Shown one piece after another: positions 43,013 through 53,706 of a stretch of DNA of 64,000 nucleotides. The position numbers and the translations under genes are program-made. Source of the stretch: Hyposmocoma kahamanoa (Eukaryota > Arthropoda > Insecta > Lepidoptera > Cosmopterigidae); contig NW_020654810.1 in NCBI RefSeq assembly GCF_003589595.1, positions 21,955,620 through 22,019,619 of the forward strand, written 5' to 3'. The notes beneath the pieces were generated by a model. That model had not been told where the DNA came from and did not search any database. It saw nothing but the letters and a program-made list of their open reading frames with translations. The stretch's first letter is position 1, and each line of letters starts with the position of its first letter.

Positions 43013-43240
43013 CGAGATCTCCAGGAAAGTACTCCCACCTTACCTGTTTCTGCCGCTAAGCAGTAATATGTGCATTACTGCGTTTGAAATTACAGGCACA
43101 TGGGAGTTGTCAACTTGTGTCTCAGGGTGACGGGTGCAGTGGCAGTGCCCCTCAGATCTTTGTGATTTAGAGCGTAGACAGGCGTGTCGCTTACCGCCAG
43201 CCGCACGACTTGTTGGTCCCGTCACTTTGTACCATAAAAT
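43013..43240 (+). repeat. R1 repeat, head-truncated
   Basis: CCAGGAAAGTACTCCCACCT to CCCGTCACTTTGTACCATAA. A deletion removes the CCGGTTTTGAAGGGT block. Confidence 0.75.
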
Positions 43241-43244
43241 AACA

Positions 43245-44010
43245 CACTAATATACTCGAATATTGAATTTAAAAAAATGCCACCAAAATTAGACAATGAT
43301 CGGGTTTGCAGTATTCGCAAATCTATCCAACTGATGTAATATCGAATTATTGTTTCTGCCTCAGTCTTAGTTTATCTGAGTGTGATATCAGCAACAAATA
43401 ATATTTTATTAGCATAACATGACAACGTCATTGTGACGTCATCACCTCTCACACGCATACACCCACCCTGTCACAATTGTAACACATGTATTTTTGACGA
43501 CCACGATTACCTAACTGATGCAAATTGTGAAGTGAAATATTCTAAATTGGTTCTAGTGTGGGTGTTCTGGGGTGAATTACGTTACTTTGGTACTTATAGT
43601 ACAAGGAATCCCCTGGTTTGAAACCAGGCAATTGGTGTGGTTATCAGGCAAATTATTATTAGTTACCTACATATTTATTTTAAACTCTCGCTTCTCACAC
43701 AGCCTAAAAGATTAATTCTGAAATTTTAAACGAGAGAGCCGATATTTCACGGCAATGGCACTGTGAATGGCCGGGATCTGGGACTCAGGTTCAAGGACCG
43801 GCGAACAATACGTGCAGTATCGAGCAGGACAGCTTTCCGCATTTGTACTGGAAGCTAAGATAATTAACGCGTTTGTGGATAAAAACAAAACTATTGTTTA
43901 ATTATTCTTTCAGTAGAAGCCACATTAAACATATCGGTGATATCGTGTGTATATTTATTATTATTATATACACCTGAGCAAAGATAAACGATAATTAAAT
44001 AATCTCAGTA
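43245..44010. other. Unassigned, possible LINE scrap
   Basis: The minus-strand frame about 43765-43862 reads YKCGKAVLLDTARIVRRSL-like sequence, which faintly resembles the C-terminal KAV-L-TARIVR motif of some LINE proteins; I am not sure. CCTGGTTTGAAACCAGG at about 43611 is a small perfect palindrome. Confidence 0.35.
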
Positions 44011-44013
44011 AAG

Positions 44014-44222
44014 ATTTAAAAAAAACCGACCTCAAAAGTTAATCCTCCCCTAGTTTGCTACCCTTAGAGATGGAATATTTTCTTCAAATGTAAATGGGAA
44101 CATTACTGAGGAATCCTTTTTCCAACAAAAAAAGAATCATCGGTTCACAAATGACGGAGTTATAGCATAACATACATACAAGAAAAAACATACAGTCGAA
44201 TTAAGATTTGAAGTCTGTTTAA
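44014..44222 (-). repeat. R17 repeat, reverse
   Basis: AACCGACCTCAAAAGTTAAT, CCCTAGTTTGCTACCCTTAG, ATTTTCTTCAAATGTAAATG, CATACAGTCGAATTAAG. Confidence 0.6.
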
Positions 44223-44224
44223 AT

Positions 44225-44590
44225 ATAAATTTAATTTAAAAACATTTTCGTTCGCAATTTCCTGTTTGCGGCAACCCTATGCTCCTGTCTCGTCAGGCAC
44301 TTAATGCACTTTACGAAGCAAGTCACATACTTAGCTGCAGAGGATTTAAATTCATTCAATTTGCAACCGAGATAATGCAAAAATGCTGGCGTTTTTTAAA
44401 ATTCACCTGCGTATGGTCGACGTTCCGGAAATTTAAAGCCACTGTTTAAAAGTCCGACATATTTCATTTTACAACATAATTACTCGTATGTCAACCTCTG
44501 CGTATCTTTGTGAAGGCGATTAAGGGCTGAAACACATTAGGCTGATGTCTATTGACGTATTTCCCTTGACGGATGGGATGTCTTTATCTC
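44225..44590. other. Unassigned stretch
   Basis: Nothing recognised. Confidence 0.45.
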
Positions 44591-44599
44591 CGCCGCTTT

Positions 44600-45480
44600 A
44601 CGGTATCGATTGTCGCTTAGAGATTGCGTAAAATGACAGTTTTCATAAAAAGGAATAAAATTGTCCAGTAAACATTTTATGCTCTCGTTTACGACAATCG
44701 ACACTAAACTCATGGTAGAGACAATTTATGTATTTCAAGACCTTGCGGTATTTATGTCGCTAGCGATCGCGTAATACATTTAAGTGACAGTTTTGAGCCG
44801 AAAACCGTACAACACCAACTTATTCGTCCCATCACCCAGTAAAATAAATAAAAAACGCTTAGCGTTCACTAGAAAAAACATAATTTACGCCGTTGTTTAC
44901 GACACTAACTCAAGGTAGTGGTAATTTATACATAACAAGACCTTGCTGTATTCGTTTTGTTTTAATAATATTAAGTGATGGGACGAACAAGCCGTGCGCC
45001 TGATGGTAAGCTACACGCCAGTCCATCTGAGTGCCACTCAGAACTTTAAGTCGCAAAGATCTGAGGGGCACTACCACTGCGCCCGTCACCCCGAGACATA
45101 AGTTGACAAGTTCCATGTGCCCGTAATTTCACCAGCACCCTTACCCTTCAAAATCGGAACACAGTAATGCTAACATTATTGCTTGGCGGCAGAAATAAGT
45201 AAGGTGGTAGTACTTCCCTGGATGAACTCTTTGACAAGGAGCTCTACTGCTACTGAATCATAATCACTAGCAATCGCGTAATACATTTGACAGTTTTGAG
45301 TGGGAAATCGTACAACGCCCCTCGTGGTCACTAGTGGAAATAAAATTTGAGGTACAATCATTTACGCGGTCGCTTACGACAATCAACACTAAACTCATGG
45401 TAGAGGCGATATATATCCTCCCTGACATTGTGCACTGACCCTAGTGGTCACAAATACTCACTAAATCGATTTTAGCGCCT
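44600..45480. repeat. Decayed tandem array split by R1
   Basis: A unit of roughly 200 bp recurs about three times: TTTACGACAATCGACACTAA, ACTCATGGTAGAGACAATTT, AAGACCTTGCGGTATTTATG, CTAGCGATCGCGTAATACAT, TGACAGTTTTGAG. The starts are near 44690, 44892 and 45365. The R1 copy at 44958-45258 interrupts the second unit. Confidence 0.6.
44958..45258 (-). repeat. R1 repeat, reverse, full length
   Basis: Best-preserved R1 here: TTAATAATATTAAGTGATGG at one end and GAGCTCTACTGCTACTGAAT at the other, with every internal block present. It sits inside the 44.6 kb tandem array. Confidence 0.85.
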
Positions 45481-45484
45481 TTAT

Positions 45485-45930
45485 TCTCATTTACAATGCA
45501 ACAGCGAAAGTTTAAAATGTAAAATGCTTCCTCTTGAAAATTTTCGGTAATTTAGCGGTCATTCTCGTACTAGTGTCAAATATCTAATTTTCGTGGCAAT
45601 TTTTATTATTAAAGTATTCGATTTTTTATCATACAATATTATTTAATATTCGAATATTATTTATATTGTGTCGTGAAATATAATTGAATAATTACACGGT
45701 AATATACTTAAATATTTAAATAATAAAAATGACCACAGAAATTAAATAATGAACGCTAGTCCGAGAATGGCCGTTAGACAATGTTTCAAGAAATTATACA
45801 AGAATAAACGTAGTCAGTAATTTTTTGCCATATTCAGCTCGGTATTCCACAAATTATTCCTTCTACGGCTAGGCCATTGTTCACAAAAAATTGATAATGA
45901 AACTTTTTTTTATCACAGTAATTTTTTTTT
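45485..45930. other. Unassigned AT-rich stretch
   Basis: AT-rich; 45640-45680 has self-complementary ATATT words. Nothing else. Confidence 0.45.
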
Positions 45931-45935
45931 ATAAC

Positions 45936-46010
45936 ATTACTGCTTGGAGATACAGGTAAGGTGGCAGTACTTCCCTAGGCGAACACTTTTAACAGGAAGT
46001 TTTATTGCTA
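45936..46010 (-). repeat. R1 5' fragment, reverse
   Basis: CATTACTGCTTGGAGATACA to AGGAAGTTTTATTGCTA. Confidence 0.65.
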
Positions 46011-46085
46011 AACTTTCTATGATTACGTGCCTATAAATGTTATTTATAGGTTTCCATACAATATAGGTACTACTACTCAAAAGCA

Positions 46086-46606
46086 TTAAAGCTCGCTGTG
46101 AAAGAGTTCCACCAGAGAAGTACTGCAACCTTACGTATTCCTTATCTATTTCTGCCGCCAAGCTGTAATAATAATAAATAAATAAAGCACACACTCACAG
46201 CCACGCACTAAGGAAACTCTGTATCGCGGGTGCCATGGACACACACATAGACAACCACAAATAACACCCAAACTCACGAAAGAGAGTTATAAATGTAGGC
46301 CATACAAATATTTTTCCGGCCCGGGAATTAAACCGGGACCTCTGCGTGGCAGACCAGGACGGTAACCGTTCGGCCACGGATGTTATAACGGGAGCATTAC
46401 TGAACGGTAAGGGTGCTGGTGAAATTACAGGCACATGGGACTTGCCATCTTATGTCTCAGGGTCACGGGCGCAGTGACAGTGTAACTATAATCATTGCGA
46501 TTTAAAGCTCTGAGTGACACTAATGAATAGTTATGAACCGGCGTGTCGCTTACTACCAGGCGCACGACTTGTTTGTTTCGTCCCTTGAAATCATATAAAA
46601 AAATAT
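46086..46606 (+). repeat. R1 repeat split by an R2 SINE
   Basis: The 5' part 46086-46166 ends in CCGCCAAGCTGTAAT. The 3' part 46381-46606 resumes with GAGCATTACTGAACGGTAAG and ends ATATAAAAAAATA. The SINE in between is younger than R1. Confidence 0.8.
46167..46380 (-). mobile_element. tRNA-derived SINE (R2), nested in R1
   Basis: The head TCCGTGGCCGAACGGTTACC and B box GTCCCGGTTTAATTCCCGG (one B-box base changed) are present. Tail ATTTATTTATTATTATTAC. Confidence 0.8.
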
Positions 46607-46609
46607 TAA

Positions 46610-48160
46610 ATCGGTTTTAATAACGTCAACATAGTGGTCTGAAAAAAGTAACCATAAATTTTAAGAGCAAACAGGAATAATATACCACCTTCATCTGTTT
46701 GGTCTGTGTAACATCCAATGGCGTACCTCAAGGCTATGAATATCTACACATTACGCATCCAACCCTTTATTATCCAGCAATTTCGATATTTGGAACGGAT
46801 CTAGATAAAAGCTGTAGTGGGTCATAGTGTTCTCTCTCACCAGTCTTCAATTTATACAATGAGAAATCAGTAAGGTGACTGTTTATTCAGGTCTACGGGT
46901 ATGGTAACCATGTTTTCGTTAGTTGTTTTTAGTACTACATTATTATAGAAGCCGGGAAGTAAGGAATTGGCGGACGAGTATGAGTTAGAAAACCAAGGCC
47001 AGCGAGACATTGTATTATTCAGAAAATGTAAAATTTTACTGTGATTAGGATTCAAAGCTTTTCATTGGTTAGAATAATCCAACGAGTATATAACCAATAG
47101 ACTAGATGGAATAATCACATGAAAACATTAAGATGGTCTACCATTGGTCAAATTTGGACGACTGATGAGTTAGTTGTTTTTATTCTAGATACCTATCGAT
47201 TTGAGACAGGCAATTCTCGTAGAGCTCTTCTGAAAATTGCGTGGTGCATGGAAACATATAGTTTCTAAAAAGCAGGAAAGGGAATTATGTTGTGCATAAA
47301 TAACTTTTTAAAATATACTTTTTTAATTATAGACCTTTTTAAAACAGAATTGAAAAACGAAGTCACGCACTGCGCTGAAAAAAACGAGGGGACGACTAGG
47401 CTGTATGGCAGTTTTCTTTAGTTACATCGATTAATGAGCGAATGAATAAAAAAGGTATTCTTATTCTAGATATATATTCTGATTACCCTGACTAGATTTT
47501 TAATTTTGTAGTATGGCCAAGAGCTCTTTGGAAGCTCTTAGTTAAAAAAAAAAGTGAACGTTTCCGAGCATATTTAGGAAAAAAAATTGTAAACTAATTA
47601 GTAGGTAAGACTCCTTTCAAACAACCCTGTAAAGAGTTTGCAGTTTTATTGCTTTTCTAACCCGACTAGGTAATACTTTTTTACGACTTGTTGCGTTTTA
47701 TTTGCTTTAACCTAACTATGTATAATAACTATGTGTAAGTGGCGCCACGTTACTCTTTTTTACATGTACGAAAAACGAAAACGAAATACATATGATTACA
47801 CAAAATGAAAGAAGGATTATATAAAACAATAATAACAACACATGAGATCTAAAAAATACGTATATGACATATTATATACAGTTGCAAAGGACTTTTTATT
47901 TTATGTTATAAAAATATTGAAAACGTACGGGGTTAACATATAACAGGGCAATAAACATTTGATATTAAACATTTTTTAATTGTTAGAAAACCCTAATTAG
48001 GTTATTATCAGACTTCCTGTCAAAATAAATATCACCGTGCTCGTGTGCGATTCCAGCGCGATCAGTTGTAGTAGGATTAAGACAAAAATGTTTCGTACTA
48101 ACATACATTTTTTTATTCCATAATTCCCAGTACAATAAAGCGACTCATATTCATACATAT
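46610..48160. other. Unassigned stretch
   Basis: The word CATTATTATAGAAGCCGGGA at 46940 recurs near 9947. Otherwise no gene or repeat recognised in about 1.5 kb. Confidence 0.45.
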
Positions 48161-48164
48161 ATGA

Positions 48165-48224
48165 ACCCGTACATTACAAAAACTCCCGCGCCCGGAACGC
48201 ATCCGCAGCCGCCTCTGTGTGCCC
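48165..48224. repeat. Host MITE piece flanking the P-like element
   Basis: GTACATTACAAAAACTCCCG, then CGCATCCGCAGCCGCCTCTG, matches 5883-5930 of the short MITE. The continuation CCCTGAGTATTAAG lies on the other side of the inserted element, at 48731. Confidence 0.65.
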
Positions 48225-48725
48225 CATCGAGTATATAACAAGAAATAGAGACGAAATAAGGGCCATAATTCCTGGTAACACATTAGCGATACAGCTCTTA
48301 TAAATATCAACTCTCGTTTGCACTGAAATATAGACAGACCAACTACTGACCTGTGTGTACGTCTCCGTATATTCCAAAAAATATTCTGTATTTATTGCAA
48401 TAAAAATAATATCTCTAACAATGCCGTACTGTTCTAATCGGTGGTGTGAAAAAAACAGCAAAATATCTAATTACAAAACAAACGGAATCACATTTCATCG
48501 GTAATTAAATATGTAATTTTGCAATTTTCGTCCATTATAGCAAAGCTCAAGTTAACTGGTCGATTTGAAGTGAAACAGTTGACGACACCCATTGACGACA
48601 CCCGTCAATTGTTTCGAACTCGGGGTAGCCAATCGGAGCGCAGTTGTCACAGTAATGATATGGCAGAATGGTTTTCAAACAAATTAAATGACATTTCGTC
48701 TCCATTTCTGGTTATATACTCGATG
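48225..48725 (+). mobile_element. P-element-like nonautonomous transposon with THAP exon
   Basis: A complete 501-bp element. Its inverted ends are 33 bp with two mismatches (left starts CATCGAGTATATAACAAGAA; right is the complement of CATCGAGTATATAACCAGAA). An exact 8-bp target duplication GTGTGCCC lies at 48217-48224 and 48726-48733. CA termini, inverted repeats near 31 bp and 8-bp duplications are the known signature of the P superfamily, whose transposases start with a THAP domain. The interior keeps only a leader, the THAP first exon (48421-48500), its splice donor and a 3' remnant with the doublet TTGACGACACCC. All catalytic exons are absent, so movement would need a transposase from elsewhere. 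Confidence 0.85.
48421..48500 (+). CDS. N-terminal THAP half-domain exon, partial
   Basis: ATG at 48421 opens MPYCSNRWCEKNSKIS, ending GITFHR. M-P-x-C-x4-C followed by (I/V)(S/T)FHR is the THAP zinc-finger start; the missing part would carry the FP, the central Trp, Cys and His ligands and the AVPTIF-like end. The frame hits TAA just after R. A splice donor (CATCG then GTAATT) at 48501 lets it continue, as real THAP genes do at this junction. Both P-like copies in the window keep this 80-nt exon open. Confidence 0.65.
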
Positions 48726-48734
48726 GTGTGCCCT

Positions 48735-49295
48735 GAGTATTAAGGGAGTTAATTTATCCAAAGTATGAACGTATTCTTAGTATGGGTAATAATTTGTAGC
48801 AAATACTTAATAGGAAATAATAATTTGTCGCCAATGTATTCAAATTTCAATAAATAATTCGCATATTCAAATATAATCGGTTCCGTGAAGTCCAAGGATT
48901 TGTAGAAGGGAATGTCTACGTTATTGTTAAGTTAGCTAAATTAAATTCCGATCACTGCTTATTTACGCCGAGCCGAGTAAAAATCTCGGACCGCCGCCGA
49001 TGCGAAACGCATGTTTTTTACGCTCTTAAATATTTATACAGACAGACTTTTTTCCGATCTACTTAATACTATTCAATTTGCTTTCTAGGTTAGGCGTTTT
49101 CGGCTATCTTTACAATAATATAAATAATACATTCATCATATTCTCTTTAAAAAAGGAAAGTCACAGAGTGGTTGCAAGAGCTATGTTACACATGGATTTA
49201 CAAATTGTAAATAAATCGAAGTAAAACACACAGGCCTCCAAACACACGCAACTCTTAGCAAAAAACGCTGCCGCCCCGGCGCCAAGTGTATTCAG
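48735..49295. other. Unassigned stretch
   Basis: No gene or repeat recognised. A short GC-rich patch lies at 48960-49015. Confidence 0.45.
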
Positions 49296-49299
49296 CCTA

Positions 49300-49745
49300 T
49301 TGTTGTTGAAATTACAGGCATATGGGACTTTACAACTCATGTGTTTTTTATAATATCAGGTTACGCGACGAACAAGTCTTGCGCCTTATGGTAAGCTACA
49401 CGCCGATCCATCTGAGTGCTACTCAGAGCTTTAAATCGCATCTCTGAGGGGCATTACCACTGCGCCTGTAGTTTCACCAGCACCCTTACTCTTCAAGACC
49501 GGAACACAGTAATGCTGACATTACTGCTTGGCGGCACAAATAGGTAATGTGACAGTACTTCCCTGGACGAACTCTTTCACAAGGAATTCTACTGCTACTA
49601 AATGTCTCAAGATGATGGGCACAGTGGCAGTGTTCCTCAAATTTCTGTGATTGAAAGCTCTAAATGGCACTGCAACTGTTATTGACAGGCGTGTCGCTTA
49701 CCACTAGACGCACGACTTGTTCGTACCGTCACTAGTTCATATCAT
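49300..49745 (+). repeat. R1 repeat split by a reverse R1 copy
   Basis: The plus-strand parts are 49300-49337 (GTTGAAATTACAGGCATATG, ACTCATGT) and 49602-49745 (GTCTCAAGATGATGGGCACA to GTACCGTCACTAG). They join cleanly if 49338-49601 is removed. Confidence 0.75.
49346..49600 (-). repeat. R1 repeat, reverse, nested in R1
   Basis: A nearly complete reverse copy, TTTTTATAATATCAGGTTAC to AATTCTACTGCTACTAAAT, lying inside a plus-strand copy of the same family. Confidence 0.8.
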
Positions 49746-49749
49746 CATA

Positions 49750-50860
49750 TTTCTAGCCAATATTTCAGATGAAATTAAACTTAAACTTCACGCCCTTTTC
49801 CCATCAGGGAAGGCAGAGAATAGATCAATTATAATAAATTACACTTATCAATGTTAATAATGACCCCCACGCAATGCTTTCATATTCCCAGATTCATCTC
49901 TGAGCAAACCAACTGGGGATAACCCGGGGGCCTGAAATTGTAATACAGAGTTCTGCGTGCCGCGAATGTAGACCAGCCCTGATTGGGCCCTTGTTCCATT
50001 GTTGATATTATTTTCATTGAACGTATCTATAATGGTTTATGAAATTATTGAGTCTCAAATTTGACCCAGATGTTACGTAATTCAATGGATTCAACGTGAA
50101 GGGCTCGATTCTTGGTAGACACGACACGACCTGCTTGAAATTGATTCTGCTCTGTCTTCTTCTTGGTATCACTACAGAAGTATTATTATTAGACCTATCT
50201 TCTATACATTTGTACAATAAGCGCTCACTCAAACCTGCCTAATCACTACGCGTCAGAAAATGTGCAATATACATATATATCTCTCGATTGGCATTTTCTT
50301 AGAGAGGTATGATGAAAAAATCTAATGTCCGCATTATCGCTGATCCGACCCACTATATCGCAAAGTTAAGATAAATATAGTGCCTGCCTATCCCCAATTA
50401 CGTCTATTTTTAATGTACTAAGTGACTTCCCGAATCCCGAACCCGAAGGTCCAGGACCTAACAAATATTGTCCGTAAGGCAGTCTCCATTTACTGTATAA
50501 TATGTTCCTGGAAGTTGAGATAAAAAAACTATACCTATTCCGATCCCTGGTAATTAGAAAGACAAAAATATGTTTGTTACCCCACAAGGAAAGAAAGGGC
50601 AAACAAAAACTAACAAAATAATAAAAAAATAAAAAATATAAAACTAATGCATAATATAAAATTAAAACACAATTCCTACTATAAAAAGTACATTGAATGA
50701 GTTTATTCGATGTACTGTGATGCCAACCAGTTGCGTCAACAAAATGGTATTTGCTAGAAAACGTATTTTCTAAAATTAAAAACATATTTTCCATTCACTT
50801 AGTAATGATGACGTAGCTCTCTGATACCGAGAATGTTAAGGTTACTTTCAGTCTTGCATT
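49750..50860. other. Unassigned stretch
   Basis: 49905-49990 is GC-richer (GGGGATAACCCGGGGGCCTG) without a recognised identity. A 142-codon minus-strand frame at 50366-50794 is Phe/Tyr/Leu-rich from AT bias and not convincing. Confidence 0.4.
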
Positions 50861-50865
50861 TGTAA

Positions 50866-50936
50866 GCATCGGTGGTTCAGTGGTAGAATGCTCGCCTGCC
50901 ACGCGGGCGGCCCGGGTTCGATTCCCGGCCGATGCA
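50866..50936 (+). tRNA. tRNA-Gly (anticodon GCC)
   Basis: A 71-nt cloverleaf with the acceptor stem GCATCGG and CCGATGC fully paired plus discriminator A. The A box is TGGTTCAGTGG, the anticodon loop CTGCCAC has GCC, and the T-arm CCGGG-TTCGATT-CCCGG is perfect. No intron and no encoded CCA, as expected for a eukaryote. A T-run suitable as a Pol III terminator (TTTTT) lies at 50944-50948. It reads GGC and GGT glycine codons. The sequence is almost the standard animal tRNA-Gly, so it looks functional. No repeat is attached, which argues against a SINE head. Confidence 0.97.
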
Positions 50937-50939
50937 ATA

Positions 50940-52475
50940 TTTATTTTTGTCATTATTTACTTTTTTTTCAAAACTACGTATTAAAATACGTAGAAAAAAG
51001 TATAATTAAATATTTTTTTGTACATGAAAATAACACACAAACAAAATTAATCATGTAAGTACTTGGTATCACTTAAATTAATATTGTCGAAAAAAAGTGG
51101 GTTACACCACTATTGCGCTGATAGCCTCAATTTAATATTTGATAAGACTTAAAAAAATAACTAAAAAAAATAAATCAATGACTTATATCTTGAATTACTT
51201 AAAATATTTCGGTAGGACTCAGTTGTAGAATTCAAAATTACTTACAAATTCAAATTACTTATCACAATATTTATCTTATTATTATGTTAAATATTTATTA
51301 GCATGAATATTTAACATTTCAGTATAAGCTATGGTATTTAAATAGATTCGATTTTCGTGATTGCAACAAAGTGGAAATGAATATTTTTTTCGAATTTATA
51401 ACATGAGTGTAAAGGGTCCGAAACTTTGGTTTGTCTGAAAAATGCACGCTAGTTAGGTAAAAAAAATAATTCATTGTCAATATTTTGATACCTCCCACTA
51501 AGTTGCTGTAAATCAAAATACCATTTTTGGCCTTTTTAACTTATATATGTATATCCTTTTTGTAATGTAAGGTAGGTAAAGACGTCACAATGTCAAGTTT
51601 ACTTTCAAACATGGAACCTGTAATACACATTATACATAAAAAAAGAATATAATATTAACATTATTAAAGCCAAAAAGTAAAAGATATATAATATATTTAC
51701 TTACAGCAACTTACATGTGAGGTATATTTTTTATTTGATTTAATAGAAGTGTTACAGATCGATTGATTTAAAAACGATAATTTTTCTTGTCTATTTCGCA
51801 TAAATCGGTCTTATGACAGATACATTGCTGGATCGTAATTGATTTAGCATATATTTTAATCGATATGATCGATGTTCAGTGTATGTAGGGCAGTGGTTTG
51901 ATCATTAATTTTCGTCGGTATATAGACTGCAGAAAGAGTGATTAGGTCTATTTTTATGGAAATAAAAAGTTGTTTCATTTTACGCAGTGTTCAATAGGTA
52001 CTTTACAATACCAATGATTTTTTTTTAATATCAACTGAACTAAATAGGACGTGTATACTATACGATATATAAATTTTTCAAAATAAATTTAAAAAAATTA
52101 TGTTTATAAAATGAATTCTGAAATATAGCCAGCAAAATGAACCGTATTAGTATAGGAAAATTTTTAATTCGTAAAAGGTAGTATTATAGACTCTTATAAG
52201 TTGTTATAACCCAATATGAGACGGTTTTATTACCTATTTAAATTACGCCATCTGAAATTATACAGAGGTCTTACTACTGCAGTTTATTTAAAGAGTAAAT
52301 GCTACTGTTGCTTTACAATTAATTGATTTAAATGGCCATTTAGAAATATTAATAAATATCATATAAACTAAAAAAAAAAAAACAAAGAATTACAAGTCCG
52401 TTTCCCGCGTTGCAAGCGCTTTTTTAACCAAACTCGCTCCCCACTTGAAACGTTAGAAGCCGGAATAACCTCCGT
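50940..52475. other. Unassigned AT-rich stretch with an R6 scrap
   Basis: 51404-51470 resembles the R6 right arm (GTGTAAAGGGTCCGAAACTT). The rest is very AT-rich with no recognised feature. Confidence 0.45.
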
Positions 52476-52479
52476 CACA

Positions 52480-52542
52480 CGATGGCGTTACTGTAGCATA
52501 TAGTACCAGTTGTGGTCACTGGTGGCGCCACTTGTCGGTTAT
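52480..52542 (+). repeat. Interspersed repeat shared with 63.8 kb
   Basis: GATGGCGTTACTGTAGCATA, TAGTACCAGTTGTGGTCACT, GGTGGCGCCACTTGTC matches the complement of about 63747-63808. Confidence 0.55.
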
Positions 52543-52744
52543 AACACTTCGCTCATTTGGTGCCACATTGATGTAATTCTATTATAATTCTGGCAAAATT
52601 GAATTTAACAAGTGTTAGTATTTAAAGAATATCGACGGTAATTTAAAATTTATATAGTACTTACAGTGAAAAATAGTTTTATTGACACGTCATAGATTTG
52701 GAATAAAATTAAAAATACAATTCAAATCCACTTCTTGTAACATT

Positions 52745-52812
52745 ACAAGTACAATAGCGTCAGTGTAGCGTTGTTTCTCACCCGAGAGGTGACGGTTCAA
52801 ATCTAATAAATA
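52745..52812 (+). repeat. tRNA-like scrap next to THAP-exon element
   Basis: GCGTCAGTGTAGCGTTGTTT, CTCACCCGAGAGGTGACGGT, TCAAATC has A- and B-box-like parts but no acceptor pairing, so probably an old SINE head. Confidence 0.35.
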
Positions 52813-52820
52813 CATTTATA

Positions 52821-53198
52821 CTTAGAATAATAATGCATAGAATGATAGTTTCATATCAAACGAACTGTCACAAGAGAGGCAAAAATCAAATTCATGTAGG
52901 CTAGTTTTAGTAGTAGGTTAATTTTCGGTTTTCGTGAATATTTATATAAAAATACAAGTTGAAAAGCGTTACTTCCTTATGGAATGTGATGTTAGTATCT
53001 ATTTTATGTTTGTCTGACGTATTTTTACACTCATTTACAGCACATTTCGTCAATTTTAGCTAAAATTCTTGAGCTGTTCGCGGTGCAAGTTGACCTTGAG
53101 CACTGACGGCCCGCCCGCCCGTGTAGGCCCTCTGGGAGCGCTTCAATTTGCCTCACTTAGCGTGTGCGGACTAGGTTTCTATGCGTTATTATTCTAAG
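52821..53198 (-). mobile_element. THAP-exon transposon, family 2, reverse copy
   Basis: 378 bp, with inverted ends of about 22 bp (CTTAGAATAATAATGCATAG against CTTAGAATAATAACGCATAG). An exact 8-bp target duplication CATTTATA lies at 52813-52820 and 53199-53206. Content and order match 761-1164. The duplication proves it moved as a unit with its THAP exon. Confidence 0.88.
52973..53053 (-). CDS. N-terminal THAP half-domain exon (family 2), start codon lost
   Basis: The minus-strand frame TKCAVNECKNTSDKHKID, TNITFHKE is identical in protein to 903-983, but the ATG is TTG at 53053. A possible splice donor GTAACG follows at 52972. The exon as inserted could still serve as an internal reading frame if spliced in, but has no start of its own. 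Confidence 0.5.
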
Positions 53199-53219
53199 CA
53201 TTTATATATGTTTGTGTTC

Positions 53220-53476
53220 GTAGCAGAGGAGCTCCTTGTGGAAGAGCTCTTTGAGGGAAGTATTGCCATCTTACCTATCAGTATGTGAGCATTACTGCAT
53301 TCCGGTTTTGAAGGGTAAAGATGCTGCTAAAATTGCAGACACATGGGTCTTGTCAACTTATGTCTCAGGGTGGCGGGCGCACTGGCAGTGCCCCTAAGAT
53401 TTGAGTGGTACTGAAAACGTCATGGATCGGCGTGTCGCTTAGCACGCGCACGACCTGTTCGTCCCGATCATATAAT
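53220..53476 (+). repeat. R1 repeat, near full length
   Basis: GTAGCAGAGGAGCTCCTTGT to CTGTTCGTCCCGATCATATA. It starts 14 bp after the THAP-exon element's flanking repeat. Confidence 0.75.
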
Positions 53477-53489
53477 AGATACACCTAAT

Positions 53490-53605
53490 GGTGAAGAAAG
53501 ACATCGTGATAAAACCTACACATCGAAGAAGGTTTACGTCTCTTGGAAAATGTATGACGTCATTTGGTGGCGGTGGTCTATGGGCTAAACCCTCTTCAAC
53601 CATTA
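53490..53605 (+). mobile_element. SINE (R5), 3' part
   Basis: AAGACATCGTGATAAAACCT, ACACATCGAAGAAGGTTTAC, GGTGGTCTATGGGCTAAACC. The tRNA-like head is missing. Confidence 0.6.
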
Positions 53606-53706
53606 TTGTTACCATAAGACGCTTATGTGTTCCAATGTTTTGTTCCTAGGTCTGTTGTATCCCGCGGTTTATACTATGGTTTCCCAAAGTGTTCCCTACC
53701 GCCCTA

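Noticed and set aside
43765..43862. Possible LINE or Pao C-terminal peptide
   Set aside because: Only a short KAVLLDTARIVRRSL-like match from memory; too weak to call as a feature.
50366..50794. 142-codon open frame on the minus strand
   Set aside because: Composition (Phe, Tyr, Leu runs) follows from AT-rich DNA; no domain, no splice context.
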